Of a stretch of DNA of 64,000 bases, positions 22,458-30,371 are shown one piece after another. The notes beneath the pieces were generated by a model. It had not been told where the DNA came from. It saw only the letters and a program-made list of their open reading frames with translations, and did not search any database. Each line of letters starts with the position of its first letter. Within the stretch, counting starts at the first letter, position 1. Made by a program: the position numbers and the translations under genes. This DNA comes from Leclercia adecarboxylata (GTDB taxonomy: Bacteria > Pseudomonadota > Gammaproteobacteria > Enterobacterales > Enterobacteriaceae), in NCBI RefSeq assembly GCF_023639785.1, contig NZ_CP098325.1:434001-498000 (forward strand), read 5' to 3'.

Positions 22458-22785
22458 CATCACCCTGTCCCGGTGTCACAGGCGCCGGGACGCTCTCCCC
22501 CCAGGAGGGCGCGCTGGCAATATGGTCGTGGATCAAGCCCAGCAGCTTTTCCATCTCAGCGGCCAGGTGCAGCGCATAGGGCGTTGGCTCAAGATACAGG
22601 CCTTTGCGGGTAAAAAGCGGGGCCTTAAAAAGCACACCAAAGCGTTTCAGCGCCAGGCTCACGGCGGGTCTGGACATCTCCAGGCGTAAAGAGGCTTTGG
22701 CCATGCTCCCGCACCTGACAACTTCAATAAAGACCGGGATCAGATTGAGATCGATGCCCGTCGTTGAGCGAGAGAAGTTTTTCAT
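22432..22785 (-). CDS. HTH-only LysR-type DNA-binding protein (truncated LTTR?)
   Basis: A 117-residue ORF. Residues 10–75 form a LysR-type helix-turn-helix (IDLNLIPVFIEVVRCGSMAKASLRL, here split as IDLNLIPVFIEVV and SMAKASLRLEMSRPAVSLAL), with LFTRKGLYLEPTPYALHLA as the usual wing and linker start. The ~200-residue ligand-binding domain is absent, and the ORF ends shortly after the linker helix with a Pro-rich tail. No downstream frame restores the missing domain, because the convergent chemoreceptor occupies that strand. The start at 22785 is chosen from the LysR alignment; the ORF is open to 22896. It overlaps the 3' end of the chemoreceptor gene by 26 bases. Either a decayed LTTR or a stand-alone regulator. 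Confidence 0.6.
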   Translation of the reverse strand: MKNFSRSTTGIDLNLIPVFIEVVRCGSMAKASLRLEMSRPAVSLALKRFGVLFKAPLFTRKGLYLEPTPYALHLAAEMEKLLGLIHDHIASAPSWGESVPAPVTPGQGDAMPVAATV

Positions 22786-22905
22786 TTCTGCTGATTTCCG
22801 TTGAACACTATTTGAACGCCGTAATGATGACGGATTGAGCGGGCGGGTGACAGCAGCATTTTTATATAGTGTTATACCGACAAAGGTATAAATCACTGGA
22901 AAAAC

Positions 22906-22927
22906 AAAAGGGCCTGGCGGCCCTTCT
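22906..22927 (-). terminator. Intrinsic terminator of fbp
   Basis: The stem AAGGGCC / GGCCCTT with a short loop gives a GC-rich hairpin followed by T residues when read on the minus strand, directly after the fbp stop. Confidence 0.8.
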
Positions 22928-22935
22928 GGTCAAAC

Positions 22936-23934
22936 TCAGGCATCCGGGTATTCGCGGATAAAACGTTCGACGTCTTCAACCATATGGTCGTTACCAACGA
23001 AGAACGAACGACGCTGGTGCAGGCTTTCAGGAATGATATCCATAATCCGCTCTTTGCCGTCGCTGGCTTTACCGCCCGCCTGCTCGGCGAGGAAGGCCAT
23101 CGGGTTGCACTCATATAGCAGACGCAGCTTGCCTTCCGGGTGGCTGGCGGTGCTTGGATAGAGGTAGATGCCGCCTTTCAGCAGGTTGCGGTGGAAATCC
23201 GCCACCAGAGAGCCGATGTAACGCGAGGTATAAGGGCGCTGGGTGGATTTATCCTCTTCCTGGCAGAATTTAATGTACTTTTTCACACCCGCCGGGAATT
23301 TAATGTAGTTCCCTTCGTTGATGGAATAAGTGCTGCCTTTCTGCGGATAGCGCATGCGCTCCTGGCACAGGCAGAACACGCCCAGCGACGGATCGTAGGT
23401 GAAGGCATGCACGCCACAGCCGGTGGTGTACACCAGCATGGTGGAGGAGCCGTACACCACATAGCCCGCCGCAACCTGCTTGTTGCCCGGCTGCAGGAAA
23501 TCTTCTTCAGTCACCGGCGTGCCGACAGGGGTGACACGACGATAAATGGAGAAAATGGTGCCGACAGAGACGTTAACGTCGATGTTGGAGGAGCCATCCA
23601 GCGGATCCATCAGTACGACATACTTCGCGTGTTCACACCCTTCAAAGACGACAATTTCATCTTCTTCTTCCGAGGCGATACCCGCAACGATGTCGCGTGC
23701 GCGCAGTGCAGCTTTCAGTTTTTCGTTCGCGAACAGATCGAGTTTCTGTTGAACTTCGCCCTGCACGTTTTCAGCACCGCTGGCACCCAGGATATCGACC
23801 AGACCGGCCTTATTGATATCGCGGTGGATGATCTTGGCGCCCAGCTTTATTGCCGACAACAAAGCAGTGAGCTCACCGGTAGCATGCGAGAACTCGTGCT
23901 GCTTTTCGACAATAAATTCACCTAACGTTTTCAT
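22936..23934 (-). CDS. fbp: Fructose-1,6-bisphosphatase class I
   Basis: A 332-residue gluconeogenic enzyme matching E. coli Fbp. The metal-site motif [16 protein letters not shown] and the substrate region ([21 protein letters not shown], in two parts [12 protein letters not shown] and KGGIYLYPS) are intact. It hydrolyses fructose 1,6-bisphosphate to fructose 6-phosphate in the cytosol. Divergent from mpl across 179 bases. Confidence 0.97.
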   Translation of the reverse strand: MKTLGEFIVEKQHEFSHATGELTALLSAIKLGAKIIHRDINKAGLVDILGASGAENVQGEVQQKLDLFANEKLKAALRARDIVAGIASEEEDEIVVFEGCEHAKYVVLMDPLDGSSNIDVNVSVGTIFSIYRRVTPVGTPVTEEDFLQPGNKQVAAGYVVYGSSTMLVYTTGCGVHAFTYDPSLGVFCLCQERMRYPQKGSTYSINEGNYIKFPAGVKKYIKFCQEEDKSTQRPYTSRYIGSLVADFHRNLLKGGIYLYPSTASHPEGKLRLLYECNPMAFLAEQAGGKASDGKERIMDIIPESLHQRRSFFVGNDHMVEDVERFIREYPDA

Positions 23935-24113
23935 AACACTTTCCCTGCATTGGATGTTGAGTAAAGTTGTTGATGCCCAACAATCTTAACAAACTTTCAA
24001 ATAGTGTCGCAGAGGTGAATCGCGCCAGCTTGCTACAGATTTTCCTGAAATGCGTTTCTCTGCTGCTGACATATGCGTAAAATGTGCGCCACATTGAAGA
24101 AGGATAGTGACGT

Positions 24114-25487
24114 ATGCGCATTCATATATTGGGGATTTGTGGCACTTTCATGGGCGGCCTGGCTATGCTGGCGCGCGCTCTTGGCCATGAGGTGACAGGT
24201 TCGGACGCCAATGTGTATCCGCCGATGAGCACGCTGCTGGAAAACCAGGGCATCGATTTGATTCAGGGTTACGACGCCAGCCAGCTGGAACCGCAGCCGG
24301 ATCTGGTGATCATCGGTAACGCCATGACCCGTGGTAATCCCTGCGTAGAAGCCGTGCTGGAAAGGAATATTCCCTACATGTCAGGCCCGCAGTGGCTGCA
24401 TGATTTTGTCCTGCGCGATCGCTGGGTGCTGGCCGTTGCCGGTACTCACGGTAAAACCACCACCGCCGGTATGGCGACCTGGATCCTCGAAGCCTGCGGC
24501 TACAAGCCGGGCTTTGTGATCGGCGGCGTACCGGGCAATTTCGACGTCTCAGCCCGTCTGGGCGAGAGCCCGTTTTTTGTCATCGAAGCAGACGAATACG
24601 ACTGCGCGTTCTTTGATAAACGCTCCAAATTTGTCCACTACTGCCCGCGCACGCTGATCCTCAACAACCTTGAGTTCGACCACGCGGACATTTTCGACGA
24701 CCTGAAAGCGATTCAAAAACAGTTCCACCATCTGGTGCGCATCGTGCCGGGCCAGGGGCGGATCATTCTGCCGGAAAATGACATCAACCTGAAGCAGACC
24801 CTGGCGATGGGGTGCTGGAGCGAGCAGGAGCTGGTGGGCGAGCAGGGCCACTGGCAGGCGAAAAAGCTGACCAACGATGCCTCTCAATGGGAAGTGTTGC
24901 TGGATGGCGAAAAAGTCGGGGAAGTGAACTGGGCGTTGGTCGGCGAACACAACATGCATAACGGCCTGATGGCGATTGCCGCGGCCCGTCATGTGGGCGT
25001 GCTGCCCGCCGATGCGGCCAGTGCGCTGGGCTCATTTATCAATGCCCGTCGCCGTCTTGAGTTGCGCGGCGAAGCCCATGGCGTGACGGTGTATGACGAT
25101 TTTGCCCATCACCCGACCGCGATCCTGGCCACCCTGGCGGCCCTGCGCGGCAAAGTGGGCGGCACGGCACGCATTCTGGCCGTACTGGAACCACGCTCCA
25201 ACACCATGAAGATGGGGGTCTGCAAAGACGATCTGGCGCCCTCTCTGGGCCGTGCAGATGAGGTCTTCCTGCTGCAGCCGCAGCACATTCCGTGGCAGGT
25301 TGCGGAAGTGGCCGAAGCCTGCGTCCAGCCAGCGCACTGGAGCGCTGATGTGGATACGTTAGCGGAAATGGTGGTGAAAACCGCACAGCCTGGCGATCAC
25401 ATCCTGGTGATGAGTAACGGCGGGTTTGGTGGGATCCATCAGAAGCTGCTGGACGGTCTGGCGAAAAAAGCGGAAGCGACGCTGTAA
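24114..25487 (+). CDS. mpl: UDP-N-acetylmuramate:L-alanyl-gamma-D-glutamyl-meso-diaminopimelate ligase Mpl
   Basis: A 457-residue Mur-ligase-family enzyme, identical in length to E. coli Mpl. It joins recycled murein tripeptide to UDP-MurNAc in the cytosol. Visible motifs: N-terminal Rossmann IHILGICGTFMGG, ATP loop AVAGTHGKTTTAGM, NNLEFDHADIF, and the C-terminal YDDFAHHPTAILATLAAL region. Followed by a terminator shared with the convergent peptide genes. Confidence 0.97.
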   Translation: MRIHILGICGTFMGGLAMLARALGHEVTGSDANVYPPMSTLLENQGIDLIQGYDASQLEPQPDLVIIGNAMTRGNPCVEAVLERNIPYMSGPQWLHDFVLRDRWVLAVAGTHGKTTTAGMATWILEACGYKPGFVIGGVPGNFDVSARLGESPFFVIEADEYDCAFFDKRSKFVHYCPRTLILNNLEFDHADIFDDLKAIQKQFHHLVRIVPGQGRIILPENDINLKQTLAMGCWSEQELVGEQGHWQAKKLTNDASQWEVLLDGEKVGEVNWALVGEHNMHNGLMAIAAARHVGVLPADAASALGSFINARRRLELRGEAHGVTVYDDFAHHPTAILATLAALRGKVGGTARILAVLEPRSNTMKMGVCKDDLAPSLGRADEVFLLQPQHIPWQVAEVAEACVQPAHWSADVDTLAEMVVKTAQPGDHILVMSNGGFGGIHQKLLDGLAKKAEATL

Positions 25488-25491
25488 CGCA

Positions 25492-25524
25492 AAAAATGGC
25501 CTTGTGAAACACAGGGCCATTTTA
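25492..25524. terminator. Bidirectional terminator between mpl and peptide gene A
   Basis: The imperfect stem AAAATGGCCTTGTG / ACAGGGCCATTTT has A residues to the left and T-rich sequence to the right, so it can end both mpl and the convergent peptide gene. Confidence 0.85.
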
Positions 25525-25529
25525 ATATT

Positions 25530-25850
25530 TTAAACGGAAGCAAAGCCCTGGTTGGCGCCGCCGTAGGATGCGCGGTATTCAGCGGCCCAGACTGCTGCTG
25601 CATCGCGGCCGTTGTTGAAGCCTTCAACGCCACAAGAAAAACCGCAGCTGACAAAACCGATTGCCGCTGAAACCAGCTGGTTAATAGCGCCGGTAATAAA
25701 GCTGCCAGAACCACTTACCTTGCCGGCCACCGCTGCGCCGGTCAGGCCGCCGTCCAGTATACCCCAGAGCGCACCGATTAAACGTTGTTCCCTCGTTAAA
25801 TCAGCTGCACCGCCTACTGTACTTAACTCTACTGCATTTAATTCACGCAT
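25530..25850 (-). CDS. Double-glycine-leader, glycine-zipper small protein A (candidate class II microcin)
   Basis: A 106-residue peptide starting MRELNAVELSTVGGA, a classic double-glycine leader resembling those of colicin V and microcins M/H47; cleavage would follow residue 15. The rest is rich in Gly/Ala with GxxxG-type hydrophobic segments (GALWGILDGGLTGAAVAG, ITGAINQLVSAAIGFVSCGF). Unlike copies B and C it has a Cys pair (SCGFSCG) that could form a disulfide. The start at 25850 has AAGGA seven bases upstream; an ATG at 25865 overlaps that site and is unlikely. First-principles call: a secreted bacteriocin-like or signalling peptide. No exporter or immunity gene is nearby. Confidence 0.7.
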   Translation of the reverse strand: MRELNAVELSTVGGAADLTREQRLIGALWGILDGGLTGAAVAGKVSGSGSFITGAINQLVSAAIGFVSCGFSCGVEGFNNGRDAAAVWAAEYRASYGGANQGFASV

Positions 25851-25944
25851 TTCAGAATCCTTCATTGATTACGCTGCGTTATTTCATCACCGGTAGTCGG
25901 ACATTCATGACCCGCTCTCGTTTCTTTATGCTATGCGCATGTTG

Positions 25945-25976
25945 TAAAAAATGGCCCTGTATTCATACAGGGCCAT
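25945..25976 (-). terminator. Intrinsic terminator after peptide gene B
   Basis: The near-perfect stem ATGGCCCTGTA / TACAGGGCCAT with a 4-base loop is followed on the minus strand by six T residues. It lies 39 bases downstream of peptide gene B and insulates it from gene A. Confidence 0.9.
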
Positions 25977-26015
25977 GAGAAATAGCGCTGAATCTATACC
26001 GGTAAGGGGAAGGGT

Positions 26016-26336
26016 TTAGATAGTACCAAACGCCTGGCTCGCGCTACCGAAGGTTTCACGGTAGTTCTGAGCAACGACCTTGATTTCGTCACGGCCGTAC
26101 AGGAAGCCACCGACAGCGCCAAAAAGACCACCGCCCACAATACCAATGATGGCGGAAACCAGCTGGTTAACCGCACCCGCGATGAAACCGCCAGCACCAC
26201 TCACTTTACCGCCGATTGCAACGCCGGTCAGGATGCCATCCATCGCACCCCAGATTGCACCCTGAACACGTTCATCCATGGTCATTTCACCAGCACCGGT
26301 AACAAAACTCATATCCATAGCATTTAATTCACGCAT
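26016..26336 (-). CDS. Double-glycine-leader, glycine-zipper small protein B (candidate class II microcin)
   Basis: A 106-residue peptide with leader MRELNAMDMSFVTGA and predicted cleavage after Gly-Ala at residue 15. The mature part starts GEMTMDERVQGAIWGAMDG and contains a long glycine-zipper region (GKVSGAGGFIAGAVNQLVSA, then IIGIVGGGLFGAVGGFLYG), then a polar tail ending SASQAFGTI. Such zippers insert into membranes or self-assemble, as in the CdzC/CdzD glycine-zipper bacteriocins of Caulobacter. The protein differs from copy C at a single residue (Leu/Ile in GGG[LI]FG). An AAGGGAT site precedes the start. It has its own terminator and an AT-rich 5' region. Confidence 0.72.
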   Translation of the reverse strand: MRELNAMDMSFVTGAGEMTMDERVQGAIWGAMDGILTGVAIGGKVSGAGGFIAGAVNQLVSAIIGIVGGGLFGAVGGFLYGRDEIKVVAQNYRETFGSASQAFGTI

Positions 26337-26543
26337 TTTATATCCCTTAATAGTTAATTGGTTATTGTTATTAATAACCTAAAGAACCGCCAAATCAGAT
26401 TGGACGATTTATACATTATGCAGATAATTAAACGAAAGCTATCGCTTCAATATATATTATTCACAAATGCATTGAAGAGTGAGGGTTAAAAGGTTTCTAA
26501 GAAATGATTAATTTTTAAAAACATTACCCGAGTAAATTATGGC

Positions 26544-26864
26544 TTAAATAGTACCAAACGCCTGGCTCGCGCTACCGAAGGTTTCACGGTAGTTCTGAGC
26601 AACGACCTTGATTTCGTCACGGCCGTACAGGAAGCCACCGACCGCACCAAAAATGCCGCCGCCCACAATGCCAATAATGGCGGAAACCAGCTGGTTAACC
26701 GCACCCGCGATGAAACCGCCAGCACCACTCACTTTACCGCCGATTGCAACGCCGGTCAGGATGCCATCCATCGCACCCCAGATTGCACCCTGAACACGTT
26801 CATCCATAGTCATTTCACCTGCACCGGTAACGAAGCTCATATCCATAGCATTTAATTCACGCAT
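26544..26864 (-). CDS. Double-glycine-leader, glycine-zipper small protein C (near-identical to B)
   Basis: A 106-residue copy of peptide B with the same leader and one conservative change. The start at 26864 is fixed by alignment with B and A; the ORF is open upstream to 26933 but that part is unrelated and AT-rich. No clear terminator lies between C and B (the 207-base gap 26337–26543 is AT-rich, without other visible structure), so C transcripts could read into B. No candidate immunity ORF of 50–110 residues beside it was recognised. Confidence 0.72.
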   Translation of the reverse strand: MRELNAMDMSFVTGAGEMTMDERVQGAIWGAMDGILTGVAIGGKVSGAGGFIAGAVNQLVSAIIGIVGGGIFGAVGGFLYGRDEIKVVAQNYRETFGSASQAFGTI

Positions 26865-27294
26865 TTTAATACTCCATATCAAAATCAAAAAAGATGTGTT
26901 TCGCATAATGATAAAAACGATACAGCTATACACGCAGGTCGTCTTTATATTTGCGGCGCAGACATTAGCAAATCCATTTGTGCCGGGTAAATATTAATTA
27001 AGAAAATTCATTTTAAAAGGGGAAGGGTAGTGAATTGCCAGGTGTTTTTTTAACGTGAATTAATAAATGAAATGCCCCTGGAGCGGTAAGCTGAAAAATA
27101 CCTTAAGGGGCGATTATTACACACTGTAGTGTAATGCTTGCGTTAACAACGCTAACAGAGAAGGACGATGATGAAGCTTTGTCAGGGGGCTAATTCATAG
27201 AGGTAAATTACAAAATCGAAGGGTAAAGGAGAGAGGAGCAGTTGCAATGTGAAGTACGCAAGCCAATGCCTGCGTACCCTTTTACAGAAAGTGG
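26865..27294. other. AT-rich intergenic region upstream of the peptide genes
   Basis: 430 bases without a supportable gene, much richer in A+T than the flanks. It contains an inverted repeat GCCCCT…AGGGGC (27074–27111), a palindrome TTACAC-N6-GTGTAA (27117–27134) and a GTTAACAACGCTAAC repeat nearby. It must hold the promoter of peptide gene C on the minus strand; the palindromes are candidate regulator sites. A small ATG frame at 27168 (10 codons) is too short to support. Confidence 0.5.
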
Positions 27295-27843
27295 TTACTC
27301 CGCTTCCGCCAGTTCGCGCAGATACTGGAAAATCAGTCGTGCGGATTTTGGCGGCTTGTTCCCTTCTTTCTCTTTCTTCGCGTTACGGATAAGCGTACGC
27401 AGCTGCTGGCGGTCAGCGTCCGGCCACAGGTTCAGCACTTCCGCCAGGGCGTCATCACCATTATCAATAAGGCGATCGCGGATCTGCTCGAGCTTATGGA
27501 ACAGCGCAACCTGCTGGTTGTGGCGGTTTTTCAGCTTATCCAGCGCCTGGCGGATCGGATCCACATCGCGCTGACGCAGCAGTTTACCAATCAACTGAAG
27601 CTGGCGACGGCGGCCCTCTTTCTTGATGCGTTGTGCCAGTTCGATGGCGGCACGCAGATCGGGGTCGAGCGGGATTTTATCCAGCGCGTTTTTACCCAGC
27701 TCTACCATTTCCGCACCAAGCTGTTTTAACTCTTCGGCGTCGCGTTTAATTTCACTTTTACTGACCCAGATGATCTCATCATCTTCGTCTTCGATGTCAT
27801 CACCGGGAACGTCGTCGAGCCAGTCTTCGGGCTGCTTAGTCAT
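27295..27843 (-). CDS. darP: DarP (YjgA), ribosome-assembly factor for the 50S subunit
   Basis: A 182-residue highly charged, helical protein ([23 protein letters not shown] opening, then [24 protein letters not shown], quoted in part) matching E. coli YjgA/DarP, DUF615 family. It associates with late 50S ribosomal precursors. The start is preceded by GGAGCC. Divergent from tldE, as in E. coli. Confidence 0.95.
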   Translation of the reverse strand: MTKQPEDWLDDVPGDDIEDEDDEIIWVSKSEIKRDAEELKQLGAEMVELGKNALDKIPLDPDLRAAIELAQRIKKEGRRRQLQLIGKLLRQRDVDPIRQALDKLKNRHNQQVALFHKLEQIRDRLIDNGDDALAEVLNLWPDADRQQLRTLIRNAKKEKEGNKPPKSARLIFQYLRELAEAE

Positions 27844-27938
27844 GTCAGGCTCCTTAAAAAAAGAGGCTAATGTTACCAGTTTAGACGCGTACTGAGAAAC
27901 GGTTCTCTGTTAGACTTCAGCTAACTACACCTTACATT

Positions 27939-29291
27939 ATGGCATTTACGATGAAAGTGATCTCACAAGTTGCAGCGCAGCGTAAAGCACTGGAAGAGGC
28001 CGTCTCCATGGCCCTGGAGCTGGCGTCAGCGAAATCCGACGGGGCAGAAGTCGCCGTCAGCAAGACCACCGGCCTGAGCGTCAGCACCCGCTACGGTGAA
28101 GTGGAAAACGTTGAATTTAATAGCGATGGCGCGTTAGGGATTACTGTTTATCACCAGAACCGTAAAGGCAGCGCATCCTCTACTGATTTAAGTCCGGACG
28201 CCATTGCCCGCACCGTGCAGGCGGCGCTGGATATCGCTGCCTACACCTCGCCCGACCCTTACGCCGGCGTTGCAGACAGGGAGTTGCTGGCTTTCGAGGC
28301 CCCGGATCTGGATCTGTTCCATCCGGCAGAAGTGACCCCGGACGAAGCCATTGAGTTCGCGGCCCGCGCGGAACAGGCCTCCCTTAACGCCGATAAGCGC
28401 ATCACCAACACCGAAGGCGGCAGCTTTAACAGCCACTACGGCATCAAAGTCTTCGGCAACAGCCACGGCATGCTGCAGGGCTACAGCTCCACCCGCCACT
28501 CGCTCTCCAGCTGCGTGATTGCCGAAGAGAACGGCGACATGGAGCGCGATTATGCCTACACCATCGGCCGGGCGATGGGCGATCTGCAGTCGCCAGAGTG
28601 GGTTGGGACGGAGTGCGCAAAACGCACATTATCCCGCCTTGCGCCACGAAAACTGTCTACCATGAAAGCACCGGTGATCTTCGCCAATGAAGTGGCGACC
28701 GGGCTGTTTGGTCATCTGGTGGGCGCGATTGCCGGTGGGGCGGTGTACCGTAAATCCACCTTCCTGCTCGATGCGTTGGGCACGCAGATCCTGCCGGAGT
28801 GGCTGACCATTGAAGAGCATCCGCACCTGTTGAAAGGGCTGGCCTCCACGCCGTTCGACAGCGAAGGGGTGCGCACGGAACGTCGCGATATTATCAAAGA
28901 CGGCATCCTTACCCAGTGGCTGCTGACCAGCTACTCCGCGCGCAAGCTGGGGCTTAAGAGCACCGGCCATGCGGGCGGGATCCACAACTGGCGCATTCCG
29001 GGCCGTGGCCTGAGCTTTGAGCAGATGCTGAAAGAGATGGGCACCGGGCTGGTGGTGACCGAGCTGATGGGGCAGGGCGTGAGCGGGGTGACCGGTGACT
29101 ACTCGCGCGGCGCGTCTGGCTTCTGGGTGGAAAACGGTGAGATTCAGTATCCGGTGAGTGAAATTACCATCGCCGGCAACTTAAAGGATATGTGGCGCAA
29201 TATCGTGACCGTGGGCAACGATATCGAGACGCGGAGCAATATCCAGTGCGGTTCTGTTCTGCTACCGGAAATGAAAATTGCCGGTCAGTAA
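27939..29291 (+). CDS. pmbA: TldE/PmbA, subunit of the TldD–TldE metalloprotease
   Basis: A 450-residue protein, same length as E. coli PmbA. TldE pairs with TldD, which carries the zinc site, to degrade unfolded peptides; in E. coli they remove the leader of modified microcin B17 and degrade CcdA. Family stretches include [21 protein letters not shown], quoted as [29 protein letters not shown] and [20 protein letters not shown]. TldE itself has no catalytic zinc motif. Its closeness to microcin-like genes may be accidental, because pmbA occupies this locus in species without them. Confidence 0.96.
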   Translation: MAFTMKVISQVAAQRKALEEAVSMALELASAKSDGAEVAVSKTTGLSVSTRYGEVENVEFNSDGALGITVYHQNRKGSASSTDLSPDAIARTVQAALDIAAYTSPDPYAGVADRELLAFEAPDLDLFHPAEVTPDEAIEFAARAEQASLNADKRITNTEGGSFNSHYGIKVFGNSHGMLQGYSSTRHSLSSCVIAEENGDMERDYAYTIGRAMGDLQSPEWVGTECAKRTLSRLAPRKLSTMKAPVIFANEVATGLFGHLVGAIAGGAVYRKSTFLLDALGTQILPEWLTIEEHPHLLKGLASTPFDSEGVRTERRDIIKDGILTQWLLTSYSARKLGLKSTGHAGGIHNWRIPGRGLSFEQMLKEMGTGLVVTELMGQGVSGVTGDYSRGASGFWVENGEIQYPVSEITIAGNLKDMWRNIVTVGNDIETRSNIQCGSVLLPEMKIAGQ

Positions 29292-29295
29292 TACT

Positions 29296-29322
29296 CAGGC
29301 GCACTTCGGTGCGCTTTTTTTC
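29296..29322 (+). terminator. Intrinsic terminator of pmbA
   Basis: The stem GCGCAC-TTCG-GTGCGC is followed by a T run, eight bases after the pmbA stop. Confidence 0.9.
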
Positions 29323-29344
29323 ATAATAAAAAAGGAAGTGAGCA

Positions 29345-29728
29345 ATGCGTAAAACCCTGTTAGCTATCCTCGCAGCGTCAACGCTGGTCATGAGCACGTC
29401 GGTCCTTGCCGACCTGGAAGACAATATGGACACCCTCAGCGAAAACCTGAAGGTGGTGCAAAAAACCGATAATGCCGGCGAGATGAAAGAGGCGTTAACC
29501 AAAATGCGTACCGCGGCGGTGGACGCGCAAAAAGAGACCCCGCCGAAGCTGGAAGGCAAAGCGGAAGACAGCCCGGAGATGAAAGATTTCCGCCATGGTC
29601 TTGAGACGCTGGTCGGTCAGATCGACGGCGCGCTGAAGCTGGCCAACGAAGGCAAAGTGAAAGAGGCCCAGGCGGCAGCCGACGGGTTTGTCGCAACACG
29701 TAATACCTATCACAAAAAATACCGTTAA
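29345..29728 (+). CDS. cybC: Soluble cytochrome b562
   Basis: A 127-residue periplasmic four-helix heme protein. The signal peptide [22 protein letters not shown] is followed by mature [10 protein letters not shown], where the Met is the axial heme ligand (Met7). The C-terminal helix carries the His ligand ([13 protein letters not shown]). Its electron-transfer partner is unknown. An AAGGAAGTGAGC site precedes the ATG. Confidence 0.95.
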   Translation: MRKTLLAILAASTLVMSTSVLADLEDNMDTLSENLKVVQKTDNAGEMKEALTKMRTAAVDAQKETPPKLEGKAEDSPEMKDFRHGLETLVGQIDGALKLANEGKVKEAQAAADGFVATRNTYHKKYR

Positions 29729-29761
29729 TGGGTGCCTGAGCCTTACGCCCTGTCCCCGTGT

Positions 29762-29786
29762 GCGGAGGCGCACTACACGCCTCCGC
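29762..29786. terminator. Hairpin between cybC and the convergent hok gene
   Basis: A perfect 9-base stem, GCGGAGGCG / CGCCTCCGC, with a 7-base loop lies 33 bases after cybC and 10 bases before the hok stop. T-runs on either side are weak, so termination efficiency is uncertain. Confidence 0.6.
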
Positions 29787-29796
29787 CTGTTTGCCC

Positions 29797-29952
29797 CTAC
29801 GATCCGGAGCGACACTCCATTTGCGCAATCACTTCAAGCGAACCGTTTCGAAAACGGATCTCGCACAGTGTTTTCCGCGTCACCAAAGTTAAGATGATTA
29901 TTGTCAAAGAAATAATCATCAAAACCCCGATACTGGGATCTCTGCGTTTCAT
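29797..29952 (-). CDS. Hok/Gef-family type I toxin
   Basis: A 51-residue single-span membrane protein starting MKRRDPSIGVLM, with hydrophobic segment IGVLMIISLTIIILTLVT. It ends in the Hok signature VTRKTLCEIRFRNG, then LEVIAQM, as in HokC/Gef and plasmid R1 Hok. The AAGGAGG ribosome-binding site seven bases upstream fixes the start at 29952; the frame is open back to 30141 in phase, as in mok–hok arrangements. Overexpressed Hok proteins depolarise the inner membrane. Translation should be blocked by the antisense RNA encoded opposite its leader. Frame intact; nearest Hok subgroup undetermined. Confidence 0.9.
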   Translation of the reverse strand: MKRRDPSIGVLMIISLTIIILTLVTRKTLCEIRFRNGSLEVIAQMECRSGS

Positions 29953-29984
29953 GGATGCCTCCTTGCTTTTTAAGCGGGCGAGGT

Positions 29985-30052
29985 AGCGAACTCCACGTGG
30001 TTGGACGTGTCGTTTCGAGCCCCCGCCCTGATTTTTTATCAGGCGGGGCTTT
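29985..30052 (+). ncRNA. Sok-type antisense RNA opposite the hok leader
   Basis: The segment opposite the hok leader has the conserved Sok core CTCCACGTGGTTGGAC and GTTTCGAGCCC, then a strong terminator CCCGCCCTGAT / ATCAGGCGGGG followed by a short T run. This matches chromosomal and plasmid sok RNAs by eye. The 5' end is approximate; no promoter was fixed. It would pair with the mok/hok leader and block translation. Confidence 0.75.
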
Positions 30053-30371
30053 CCACTTTCCGTCCCATGCAAGAGACGGTCAGTCTCAAGCACCCACGGC
30101 CACTCTACCCAATCCGCATAAGAAAACCTTATCCAGCTCACATTTCTACGAGTCTGCTCGTAAACTTTTTCACTTCCGGAACAGCGGGTTTGCCGTGCAG
30201 AAGCGTGATATTCATCACGTAAGACCAGCTCAAAATCGTTATTTGGGGCAATTATGTGGCACAGATCACTGGTGCCGCTCTCCTTTCCACTTCGAAGTGG
30301 AAAACAACTCGCTACAAACCCATAACCGCCAGCGTTAGTTTTATCCCAGAGCCAATAACGGGGTAATACGA
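30053..30371. promoter_or_regulatory. Control region between hok/sok and the accessory catabolic operon
   Basis: 319 bases with no supportable coding sequence on the plus strand. The hok leader/promoter reads leftward from about 30100–30200. Next to the operon, at 30284–30303, lies a perfect 20-base palindrome, TTTCCACTTCGAAGTGGAAA, 68 bases before the first gene, the best operator candidate for the PRD activator. An additional half-site CTTTCCACTT is seen at 30049–30058. Confidence 0.6.

Noticed and set aside
27939..29291. pmbA as a dedicated maturation protease for the microcin-like peptides
   Set aside because: pmbA is a core gene at this locus in species without the peptides, and double-glycine leaders are removed by C39 peptidases, not TldDE.
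29797..30141. 114-residue protein extending Hok upstream
   Set aside because: The extra N-terminus runs through the hok leader and the sok-complementary region; the AAGGAGG site points to the internal ATG at 29952.
30241..30262. Possible sigma-54 promoter (GG-N10-GC) before the accessory operon
   Set aside because: The -24/-12 elements match poorly, and the linked regulator lacks the sigma-54-interacting AAA+ domain of LevR/DgaR.
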